Source: Ruminococcus sp. UBA1366
GTDB taxonomy: Bacteria; Bacillota; Clostridia; Oscillospirales; Ruminococcaceae
DNA: 5,919 nt
Direction: 5' to 3'
Assembly (NCBI GenBank): GCA_002306005.1
Contig: DBRO01000074.1
Coordinates: 17,200 to 23,118, forward strand
The notes under the pieces are model-generated. The model saw only the letters and a program-made list of their open reading frames with translations, searched no databases and had not been told where the DNA came from. Positions 1 to 5,895 of the stretch are shown piece by piece; position 1 is the stretch's first letter, and the number at the start of each line of letters is the position of its first letter. The translations under genes and the position numbers were made by a program.

Positions 1-317
1 CAAACCACCGCGTCGGCGGGTTTATCCAGCAAAATGCCCGTTAAATCCTGCCGAATCAGCCGGACATTCTGCCCACAGCACTTGGTATACGCGGCGGTGA
101 GCATTTCCTCCGAGGCATCCGCGCCTATGACCGAATATCCATATTCCGCTAGTTTCGCACAAAGCGTTCCCGTGCCGCAAGCGGCATCCAGCAGGCGGTT
201 TCCGCCGCTTTTGCCAAATTCCCCGATCAGTGCGTGCAGACGCGACGCCATACCGGAATAATCCACATTCTCTGTTAACATATCATAAAAACGGGCAAAA
301 TCCGCATAGCCGCTCAA
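1..317 (-). CDS. Class I SAM-dependent methyltransferase (partial; C-terminus beyond window)
   Basis: This is the N-terminal 105 codons of a probable small-molecule or protein methyltransferase; the rest lies left of base 1. Translation shows an N-terminal YADFARFYDMLTENVDY segment (residues 4-20) typical of the YqeM-like methyltransferase group. The SAM-binding motif I follows as LLDAACGTGTL (42-52), then the acidic residue after strand 2 in VIGADAS (Asp67), a RLIRQDLT segment, and the beginning of the next strand (ADAVV) at the edge. The start is a TTG at 317-315, chosen because a GGGGAGGAG ribosome site lies 8 bases upstream and because residues matching the family begin right after it; the only nearby in-frame ATG is residue 13, inside the conserved segment. 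The TTG overlaps the upstream yerC-like stop, so the two are surely one operon and probably translationally coupled. The methyl acceptor cannot be predicted. The family call is confident; the substrate is unknown. Confidence 0.88.
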   Translation of the reverse strand, partial: MSGYADFARFYDMLTENVDYSGMASRLHALIGEFGKSGGNRLLDAACGTGTLCAKLAEYGYSVIGADASEEMLTAAYTKCCGQNVRLIRQDLTGILLDKPADAVV

Positions 318-631
318 TCGGATTTCTCCTCCCCGCCGGACTGCTTTTTCGCCAGCCGCTCAAACACGATTTTATAGCCGTCGCTGCCTATATACATGGA
401 GCGGTTCACCCGGCTGATGGTTGCCGTGGAAGCTCCTGTTTCTTTGACGATCTCGCTGTATACATGATGCTCGTTAAGCATTTTTGCCACCTGAAACCTT
501 TGTGCAAGCGCTTTTAATTCCAGCACCGTACACAAATCCTCAAAAAAATCATAGCACTCCTCCTGCGTTTTCAGGCAAAGCACTGCCTCAAACAACGCGT
601 CCAGATTTTTACTTTTCAGCTTACTGTTCAT
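314..631 (-). CDS. yerC: YerC/YecD family TrpR-like DNA-binding protein
   Basis: This is a 105-aa protein of the TrpR-superfamily YerC/YecD group, widespread in Firmicutes and presumed to be a small helical transcription regulator; its target is not established. Visible hallmarks are an N-terminal LDALFEAVLCLKTQEECYDF block (residues 10-29), then EDLCTV, an LAQRFQVAKML helix (42-52), and a helix-turn-helix VYSEIVKETGASTATISRVNR (57-77), where GASTATISRV is the recognition half. Length fits the family, which is about 100 aa. The frame is open to an ATG 11 codons upstream (664), but I use 631: AAAGGA sits 8 bases before it, the upstream ATG has no ribosome site, and the family usually begins a few residues before the LDxLFEA block. 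It is transcribed away from the dynamin operon and overlaps the methyltransferase start. Being a DNA-binding protein next to a divergent promoter, it could regulate that operon or itself; that is inference only. Confidence 0.92.
   Translation of the reverse strand: MNSKLKSKNLDALFEAVLCLKTQEECYDFFEDLCTVLELKALAQRFQVAKMLNEHHVYSEIVKETGASTATISRVNRSMYIGSDGYKIVFERLAKKQSGGEEKSD
326..334 (-). promoter_or_regulatory. Ribosome binding site for the TTG-started methyltransferase
   Basis: Read on the minus strand, GGGGAGGAG lies inside the 3' end of the yerC-like gene and is followed by an 8-base spacer to TTG (317-315). This near-perfect Shine-Dalgarno at the right distance is what makes the TTG the preferred start. 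Confidence 0.75.
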
Positions 632-639
632 GGTGATTA

Positions 640-647
640 TCCTTTCT
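640..647 (-). promoter_or_regulatory. Ribosome binding site fixing the yerC start
   Basis: On the minus strand AGAAAGGA is followed by 8 bases (TAATCACC) and then ATG at 631. No comparable site precedes the alternative ATG at 664, so this site decides the start. Confidence 0.65.
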
Positions 648-683
648 GCGTTTGGTTTTTTCATCGAATGCTCTGATGCCTTA

Positions 684-712
684 ATTTTAACATATTAACG
701 TGCGAAAGTAAA
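684..712 (-). promoter_or_regulatory. Sigma-A-type promoter for the yerC-methyltransferase unit
   Basis: Read on the minus strand, a -35 box TTTACT (712-707, four of six consensus matches) is followed by 17 bases and a -10 box TAAAAT (689-684, five of six). The -10 box is preceded by TGT, which is the TGn extended -10 element. Predicted transcription start is near 677, giving a leader of about 46 bases before the ATG at 631. The -35 box is the weaker half; the extended -10 supports the call. Confidence 0.6.
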
Positions 713-735
713 TACCTTCACAAAGATTTTTGCAA

Positions 736-757
736 ACACGGTTTTTACACGTTTTTT
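736..757. repeat. Near-tandem 11-base direct repeat
   Basis: ACACGGTTTTT (736-746) is followed directly by ACACGTTTTTT (747-757); the two units differ at one position (G versus T). On the minus strand each unit is an A-tract plus an ACGTGT or CCGTGT block, about one helical turn apart, lying 24-45 bases upstream of the minus-strand -35 box. It could be an UP-like element or a tandem protein site. It may also be chance in AT-rich DNA. Confidence 0.4.
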
Positions 758-774
758 CAAGCATGAATCTGGTA

Positions 775-796
775 AATTCGTGATTTTTAACGAATT
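775..796. repeat. 7-bp inverted repeat, candidate operator
   Basis: AATTCGT (775-781) and ACGAATT (790-796) are exact reverse complements separated by 8 bases (GATTTTTA). Half-site centres are 15 bases apart. The element sits between the two divergent promoters, 45 bases upstream of the plus-strand -35 box and 62 bases upstream of the minus-strand -35 box, a plausible place for a dimeric regulator. There is no T-run beyond it to suggest a terminator. The protein that would bind it is unknown. Confidence 0.45.
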
Positions 797-841
797 ATTC
801 CGGTTGATCTAATAAAATAATACAGTTTTTTGCATAAATGA

Positions 842-871
842 TTGACATTTTTATTGAAACCGTGCTATAAT
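842..871 (+). promoter_or_regulatory. Consensus sigma-A promoter driving the dynamin operon
   Basis: TTGACA (842-847) and TATAAT (866-871) are both perfect consensus hexamers, with an 18-base spacer ending in TGC, a TGn extended -10 element. Transcription should begin near 878, leaving a U-rich leader of about 88 bases before the ATG at 966. No other promoter of this quality is seen between the three downstream genes, so it likely drives all of them. Confidence 0.88.
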
Positions 872-951
872 TTAAATGTATTAATCGTTTGTCGGTTCTT
901 TTGTGATTTGTTTATTCCGCGTTTTTGTTTGTCAAGATAGATCAGGTTCGG

Positions 952-960
952 AAAGGAAGG
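952..960 (+). promoter_or_regulatory. Ribosome binding site fixing the first dynamin start
   Basis: AAAGGAAGG ends 5 bases before the ATG at 966 (the AAAGGA core ends 8 bases before). The frame is open upstream to a GTG at 903, but that codon has no ribosome site and lies only about 25 bases from the predicted transcription start, so 966 is preferred. Confidence 0.75.
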
Positions 961-965
961 TCCAG

Positions 966-2996
966 ATGGAAAAAAAGATTGACTACGGCAACTATACCGC
1001 TTACCGCGAGATGGTCAATTCGCTGACGGGGGAACTCAAAACCCTGCTGATTCTCAGCGAAAGTGTCATGCTTAAAAATACGGCGGATTCCATTCGCGAT
1101 ACGCTGGAAAAAACAGCGAACGAGCATTTTGAAGTCGCAATTGTCGGTGAGTTTAAGCGAGGCAAGAGTACACTCATCAACGCCTTGCTCGGCAAAGAAG
1201 TTCTGCCGGCAGATGTCCTTCCTGCTACCGCAACCCTCAACCGTGTTACATACAGTACGGAGCCTTATGTGCAGGTGGAATACAAAAACGGCAATAGTGA
1301 GCGCGTAGAAATCGATAAGCTTGAAAACTACGTGACCAAGCTGACAAGCGAATGGGAAATGACTGCGGAAACCGTCCACGAGGCAACTGTGTATTATGAC
1401 ACGGATTTTTGCCGTAACAACGTGGATATCATTGACACCCCCGGCTTAAACGATGATGAGCAGATGACCAATGTCACGCTGTCCATTCTGCCGGAAATCG
1501 ATGCGGCGGTGTTTGTGATCAGCGCGAATTCCCCGTTCTCCCAATTTGAAAAAGATTTTTTGGAAAAGAAAATGCTCACTTGTGATGTGGGCAGAATTAT
1601 TTTCGTGGTCAACTGCTTCGGTACGTTCTCCCGCGAGGACGAGGAAAAAATTGTGGAAACCGTACGCGGCAGAATTGCCCGCTATGTGGTGGAAAAAGCC
1701 AAACTCGTCATGGGCGAGGATTCCCGCGAGTTTCAGGTTTACATGAATAAAATCGGTATTCCGCGCGTGATTGGCGTGTACGCAAAAAAAGCCCTGAACG
1801 CAAAAATCAAGAGCGATGCCGCCATGCTGGAGGAAAGCAATTTCCCTGTTTTTGAAAAAGAACTGGAAACCATGCTCACCAAAGAACGCGGCGCTATTAC
1901 CTTGCAGATTCTCATCAATAAAATTACCAACACCGGTACGGAAATCCTGAACACGGTCGTCATGCGCGAAAACGCACTGATGATGGAGAAAAACGAGTTC
2001 ATGGAGCGCTACAAGAACGCGATCGATGAGATTGAGGAGATCCGGACAAAAAAACGTGCGGAATTCGTGAAAATTACCGATTCCGCCAACAAAGTATTTG
2101 ATAATCTTCAGCCGATTTTGGATAACTACTGGAACCAGATTGAAGCTGCGGCAATGGATGTGATTGACAAGCATCAAATGTCCAAGGACGACTTTAAGCG
2201 CGGCAATATGAAAGCCATTTACGACAAGCTGACTGAGAAAATCAAGGAAAACATTGAAACCCGTGCACAACTCATCTGTGAACAGATTCAAAACGAAATC
2301 AACTCCGCACTCAGTGACGAGGCAGAACGTCTGCAGTCCTTTGAGGATGAATTCTTTGCCTCCGTGGGCAGAATCCGCGAGATGTTTTCCGTATCCCATA
2401 AGGCAAGCGAAAATAAAACTGTGGTGGAAAATATTATCGGTGCGGCTATGGGAACCATCGGTACGGGCGGTATATTCTTAGGCTTCCGCGAGGCGGGTAT
2501 TAAGGGCGCACTTTTGGGCGGCGGCATCGGTTTCGGCGGATTTTTCTCCATTTTCTATACCGCGATTGCCATCGGCAACCCGGCAACGGTTCCTGTGGCA
2601 CTGTGCATTATGGCGTTCGCCGGTCTTGCCGGTACGTTTACCGGAAAATTTGCCGTGGATAAAATTCTTGTGAAAGAACGCATTGACCGCTACAAGGAAA
2701 ACTTCAAAACGCAGGTGCGCAAGCAGTTCCACGAAATGCGCCTCAACACCGACTTCTTTGAAACCGTCAGAAAACAGGTCTTTTCCGCGTTTGAAGGACT
2801 CAAAGGCAAAATTGAAAAGGAAACAGAAATTATTCTGCGCGACACGCAAAAAACACTGGACGATTTAAACGCACTAAAGGCGGAAAAAAATGAGGTTTCC
2901 CAAAAAGAAATGGAACGCCTACACGGCATTGCCGAACAGGCAAGCCAAATTGTTTCCCAATCCTACACCCTGCGGAAGGAATTTGCCAAGCAATAA
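966..2996 (+). CDS. Dynamin-like GTPase with glycine-rich membrane segment (DLP-A)
   Basis: This 676-aa bacterial dynamin-family large GTPase is expected to bind and remodel the cytoplasmic membrane. The GTPase domain covers about residues 40-310. The P-loop is GEFKRGKST (61-69), the switch I threonines are in PATAT (86-90), and G3 is DTPG (157-160) followed by LNDDEQ. The expected G4 position reads VVNCFG (214-219), where the N-x-x-D aspartate appears replaced by glycine, so guanine selectivity may be altered. Residues 340-480 are a charged helical stalk. Residues 487-566 form a glycine-rich hydrophobic stretch (IIGAAMGTIGTGG, ALLGGGIGFGGFF, VPVALCIMAFAGLAG), resembling the membrane-inserting paddle of bacterial dynamins. 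Residues 610-676 are a predicted coiled-coil tail. The GTPase core is clearly homologous to the third operon gene, which lacks the hydrophobic stretch. The M48-like gene starts 36 bases downstream. Family certain; physiological role unknown. Confidence 0.93.
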   Translation: MEKKIDYGNYTAYREMVNSLTGELKTLLILSESVMLKNTADSIRDTLEKTANEHFEVAIVGEFKRGKSTLINALLGKEVLPADVLPATATLNRVTYSTEPYVQVEYKNGNSERVEIDKLENYVTKLTSEWEMTAETVHEATVYYDTDFCRNNVDIIDTPGLNDDEQMTNVTLSILPEIDAAVFVISANSPFSQFEKDFLEKKMLTCDVGRIIFVVNCFGTFSREDEEKIVETVRGRIARYVVEKAKLVMGEDSREFQVYMNKIGIPRVIGVYAKKALNAKIKSDAAMLEESNFPVFEKELETMLTKERGAITLQILINKITNTGTEILNTVVMRENALMMEKNEFMERYKNAIDEIEEIRTKKRAEFVKITDSANKVFDNLQPILDNYWNQIEAAAMDVIDKHQMSKDDFKRGNMKAIYDKLTEKIKENIETRAQLICEQIQNEINSALSDEAERLQSFEDEFFASVGRIREMFSVSHKASENKTVVENIIGAAMGTIGTGGIFLGFREAGIKGALLGGGIGFGGFFSIFYTAIAIGNPATVPVALCIMAFAGLAGTFTGKFAVDKILVKERIDRYKENFKTQVRKQFHEMRLNTDFFETVRKQVFSAFEGLKGKIEKETEIILRDTQKTLDDLNALKAEKNEVSQKEMERLHGIAEQASQIVSQSYTLRKEFAKQ

Positions 2997-3017
2997 CCCC
3001 GCAGATACTTTCGCCAT

Positions 3018-3024
3018 AAAGGAG
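3018..3024 (+). promoter_or_regulatory. Ribosome binding site for the M48-like gene
   Basis: AAAGGAG is followed by 8 bases and the ATG at 3033. It is the strongest ribosome site in the operon, so the pseudo-peptidase is probably translated well. Confidence 0.7.
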
Positions 3025-3032
3025 AATCTCAC

Positions 3033-4040
3033 ATGCTTGATACGGTCGATGGGATTCGGGAAGAAAGCCCGGAGAACCCTCTTTTACAGATAGACACCAA
3101 TTTTCGGCATTATCTGAACGCCTACACGCGCTCGTTCCAGAACCACATTGTCAACGGCACACTGGACTACGCGTTTGATTCCGATTTTACCGTTCGGCAG
3201 AAAATTTCCGGCCTGGTTGGATTTAACAAATTGGCGAAGTCCATTGTTACGCAGGATATTACCAGCGAGGCAAAGCTGTTGTTTCGGAAATTCAATCAGG
3301 CAGGGCCGCTGAAATTTCCGGAAGTGTACGATGTCGCGAAACTTTGTGCAGAACGTCTGGAACTAAAACTGCCGATTGTCTTTGTCCGCGATGATGTGGA
3401 TGAACCGCTGATTTATTCCATTGCCAGTGATATTATCGAACCCTGCATCATCGTTTCCTACGCGCTGGTGAAATTTTGCACAAAAGATGAATTACAACTG
3501 CTGATCGGTTGCGAATGCGGTAAACTGCAAAACAATCACTGCCAGTATAATTTCGCCATAACTTATATCAATTATAACAAAAATGTGTATAAACCCGTGG
3601 AACGTTCCCACAAGGGGATGATTAGCAACCAGATTGTCTATGCACTGCCGGAATGGATGAAATGCGCGGATATCACCGCCGACCGCGCCGGTATGATTTG
3701 CTGTGACAATCCGGAGGATTTCCCCGCATTGCTATACGGAATTTACCAAAAGGGCTTTCTGGATTTCTTTGGCAGAAAAAATCCAGAGTGTAATTACGAT
3801 AGGGCGATCCAATATGTGGAAAATCACCAGAGTACCTCGGTACGCGACCTGAAACTGGATTCCTCCTATACGCCGATGGATCGCCGGCTGATTGCCGCTT
3901 GCCAGTTCTTAAATTGCGAATCCCTTTACAGCTGGCGGCGCGATTTAAAGCCCGCACATTCCCACCCCCTTAATCGGGAAATCTGCGATGCACGCACCAA
4001 CATGATTGCCGGCATTTCCGATACTGAACGCAAGCCTTAA
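3033..4040 (+). CDS. M48-metallopeptidase-like protein with degenerate active site
   Basis: This 335-aa protein matches the M48 (HtpX/OMA1/Ste24-type) catalytic fold but lacks its metal site. Residues 132-172 read like the M48 core: IIEPCIIVSYALVKF, then CTKDELQLLIG, then the helix that should carry HExxH. Here it is CECGK (160-164), so both zinc histidines are gone (His to Cys160 and His to Lys164) while the glutamate (161) and glycine (163) remain. NNH (167-169) keeps the downstream histidine commonly seen in HELGHIKxGH. The third-ligand motif ExxAD appears as DITADRAG (213-220), Glu changed to Asp. No signal peptide or membrane helix is evident, unlike HtpX, so it is probably cytosolic. 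Thirteen cysteines are present. It lies 36 bases after the first dynamin and just before the second, so it is probably co-transcribed. Likely role: adaptor or regulator of the dynamins (inference). A working enzyme with a Cys-containing metal site is less likely but not excluded. Confidence 0.82.
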   Translation: MLDTVDGIREESPENPLLQIDTNFRHYLNAYTRSFQNHIVNGTLDYAFDSDFTVRQKISGLVGFNKLAKSIVTQDITSEAKLLFRKFNQAGPLKFPEVYDVAKLCAERLELKLPIVFVRDDVDEPLIYSIASDIIEPCIIVSYALVKFCTKDELQLLIGCECGKLQNNHCQYNFAITYINYNKNVYKPVERSHKGMISNQIVYALPEWMKCADITADRAGMICCDNPEDFPALLYGIYQKGFLDFFGRKNPECNYDRAIQYVENHQSTSVRDLKLDSSYTPMDRRLIAACQFLNCESLYSWRRDLKPAHSHPLNREICDARTNMIAGISDTERKP

Positions 4041-4088
4041 CTTCTTTCATAACACGCACACCACAAAAGAACTTCCTTTGTATTTACC

Positions 4089-4095
4089 GGAAAGG
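4089..4095 (+). promoter_or_regulatory. Misplaced Shine-Dalgarno near the second dynamin start
   Basis: GGAAAGG directly abuts ATG 4096 with no spacer and lies 15 bases before ATG 4111. Neither distance is good. Zero spacing should not work, so 4111 is slightly preferred; translation may be weak or depend on the upstream gene ending at 4040. Confidence 0.4.
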
Positions 4096-4110
4096 ATGAA
4101 CAAAAACGCT

Positions 4111-5889
4111 ATGGCTTCTGAAACCGCTTTTCCAACCCCGGAAAAAGACATTTTACAAATCCGGGAACTGATTACCGGCCTTGCCGCTGACCAAACTCTG
4201 CGGCAGTTTTTGGGCGACGATTTTTCCGAAAGCCTGCGCGCATGGGATACCGTGATTAAAAAACGCTGTGAAGAGCCCTTCACACTTGTGATTTTGGGCG
4301 ATTTTAAACGCGGAAAAAGCACCATTATCAACGCACTTCTCGGCAAGGAGCTTGCCCCCATGAACGCTGCGCCCGAAACCTATACGATTAACGAAATTTC
4401 CTACGGTGAGGAATCCTCCGTGGAGGCAGTGCTGATCAACGGCGAACGCGTTCCGCTGGAAATGGAGGACATTACACGGGAACGGCTGGAGCCGCTGATG
4501 AAGTCCCTGCCGGATAAAATTGATTACCTCGATATTCGGGATAACGCCGAATTGCTCAAAGAGTTGCGGATTGTAGATACCCCCGGGCTTTCGGACTTGG
4601 ATGACCTGGACCGCAAGGTATCCGGGTATCTTGTCAACGCGGACGCGATTATTTACGTTGCCAGTGCGCTTTTGCCGTTTTCGGAAACCGAACAGTTTTT
4701 TTTGAGCGCCCATATCCAGCCTGCACGCTTTGGTATGCTGTATGTGCTGGTAAACATGGTGGATGCACTCAGCACGCGCGAGGACGTGGACAAAATTATG
4801 GACCGTTTCCGCCGGATCAGTGAGGAAATTGCTCCGAACGCGGCGGTTTACGGCATCAGCGGAAGCGACGAGTTCAAGCGCAAAATTCGTCGGCTTCGCC
4901 CAAAAGATAAGGGCTTTCGCGAATTGTATGAAACGGGATTTCTGAAATTTGAGCTTTCTATCAAGCGGGATATCATCATGCAAAAAGATGTCATCCGCAA
5001 TCAGCGGGTGTTCGGGCTGATTGCTGGAGCGCTCAGCGATACGCGTGCCAATTTGGAAATGTTCTCAGAAATGTCCGCGCTGGGGCGCAAACAGCTTAGC
5101 GATATTTCTGAAATTTTTACGAAGGAATGTGAAACGCTTTCTGAGGCTTTGGAATCCAAAAAGCCCGTTCTGCATATCAGCATTCTGGAAATGCAGCAGG
5201 AGGCAGAGCAATGGATGTACGAATTCTTCGCCCGCCTGCGCGAAAGTGTACTTGCCTGCCGGAATCTGGACGAAAACGGCATTGCTGCGGATGATATTGA
5301 AAAGTACTTCTACTCTTTTTTGATGGATAAGGTCGGTGAGGCTTACCGCTGCTGTCTGGAAGTCCACCAACAACGCATCAGCGATTTGGTGGAAAACATG
5401 AGCGTACAGCTTGCTAAAAAGCTTGGCATTGCTAACCTTTCTTCCGTTTCGCAGTCGCAGTCGTTTGATAAGCTGATGCTGACACTGAACAAGAAAATCA
5501 CGCGCTCCGTGATGGACGTTAAAATGTTCGGCACCAGCGAAACCTTCCCGCCGGAAACCATGATGAGCTTCCGCGATATTATGAAACGCAAAAAGCAGAC
5601 GGATATTATCGACATTGTGCTGGATAACTACGATGATATCCGCGCTAATATCGTCAAGGATATTAAAACCGCCTACGAGGAATTCGAGGCAAAGGCGTTT
5701 GACCGGCTGGATGGCATTTACCACGCACAAGCAGAGCTGGGCAAGCAGACCATTCAGCAAACACAGGAGATGGTGAGTGCGTTTGATGACGCGCAGATTG
5801 AGGAAGTTCTCAAGCACGCGTTTATGCGCCTCAACGCTGCGGAGTCCGTGCTCAAACGCTATCTGCCCTCCGTGACTTTAGAAAACTAA
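4111..5889 (+). CDS. Dynamin-like GTPase without hydrophobic paddle (DLP-B)
   Basis: This is a large dynamin-family GTPase, 592 aa from ATG 4111 (597 aa from ATG 4096). The GTPase domain spans about residues 20-290. The P-loop is GDFKRGKST (63-71) followed by IINALLGKE, nearly identical to DLP-A. Switch I threonines lie in ETYT (89-92), G3 is DTPG (156-159) in IVDTPGLSDLDD, and G4 is NMVD (215-218), keeping the Asn and Asp of the N-K-x-D consensus. Residues 290-592 are largely charged and helical with coiled-coil character. No glycine-rich hydrophobic stretch like DLP-A's is present, so it is predicted to be soluble or membrane-peripheral. It is the last gene of the operon, with a hairpin 6 bases after its stop. 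Its frame is open back to a TTG at 4006, overlapping the previous gene, but no ribosome site supports that start. Most likely it is the partner subunit of DLP-A. Confidence 0.92.
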   Translation: MASETAFPTPEKDILQIRELITGLAADQTLRQFLGDDFSESLRAWDTVIKKRCEEPFTLVILGDFKRGKSTIINALLGKELAPMNAAPETYTINEISYGEESSVEAVLINGERVPLEMEDITRERLEPLMKSLPDKIDYLDIRDNAELLKELRIVDTPGLSDLDDLDRKVSGYLVNADAIIYVASALLPFSETEQFFLSAHIQPARFGMLYVLVNMVDALSTREDVDKIMDRFRRISEEIAPNAAVYGISGSDEFKRKIRRLRPKDKGFRELYETGFLKFELSIKRDIIMQKDVIRNQRVFGLIAGALSDTRANLEMFSEMSALGRKQLSDISEIFTKECETLSEALESKKPVLHISILEMQQEAEQWMYEFFARLRESVLACRNLDENGIAADDIEKYFYSFLMDKVGEAYRCCLEVHQQRISDLVENMSVQLAKKLGIANLSSVSQSQSFDKLMLTLNKKITRSVMDVKMFGTSETFPPETMMSFRDIMKRKKQTDIIDIVLDNYDDIRANIVKDIKTAYEEFEAKAFDRLDGIYHAQAELGKQTIQQTQEMVSAFDDAQIEEVLKHAFMRLNAAESVLKRYLPSVTLEN

Positions 5890-5895
5890 AACAAG

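Larger units (their letters stand above)
632..965. other. Divergent intergenic regulatory region
   Basis: These 334 bases separate the start codons of two divergent operons. The region is AT-rich compared with the genes on either side. It holds the minus-strand promoter (684-712), a near-tandem 11-base repeat (736-757), an inverted repeat (775-796), the plus-strand promoter (842-871) and the plus-strand leader (about 878-965). I see no convincing small gene or tRNA in it. Short A/T tracts at 727-731, 742-746, 752-757, 784-788 and 825-830 could bend the DNA. Confidence 0.7.

Noticed and set aside
34..517. Two small plus-strand open frames over the methyltransferase and yerC genes
   Set aside because: They run antisense to two clearly recognisable genes, lack ribosome sites and have no recognisable content.
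632..664. 11-residue N-terminal extension of the YerC-like protein from ATG 664
   Set aside because: No Shine-Dalgarno before 664, whereas 631 has AAAGGA at 8 bases and matches the family N-terminus better.
903..965. GTG-started 21-residue N-terminal extension of the first dynamin
   Set aside because: No ribosome site before the GTG and only about 25 bases from the predicted transcription start, while ATG 966 has AAAGGAAGG in place.
632..965. CRISPR repeats, tRNA or riboswitch in the intergenic region
   Set aside because: Only short AT-rich repeats and one 7-bp inverted repeat are present; no regular spacer array, no tRNA-like cloverleaf and no recognisable aptamer core.
1446..2399. 317-codon open frame on the minus strand
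   Set aside because: It lies fully inside the first dynamin gene on the opposite strand, has a biased Phe/His/Leu-rich translation with no recognisable motif, and no promoter or ribosome site; it mirrors the codon use of the real gene.
3033..4040. Active M48 zinc metallopeptidase (HtpX or OMA1 type)
   Set aside because: The fold is similar but HExxH reads CECGK, the ExxAD ligand reads DITAD, and the transmembrane helices of HtpX and OMA1 are missing.
4153..4983. 276-codon open frame on the minus strand
   Set aside because: Antisense to the GTPase domain of the second dynamin; no family motif and low-complexity composition, so it is a shadow frame.
5065..5817. 250-codon open frame on the minus strand
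   Set aside because: Antisense to the stalk of the second dynamin, with the same shadow features as the other antisense frames.
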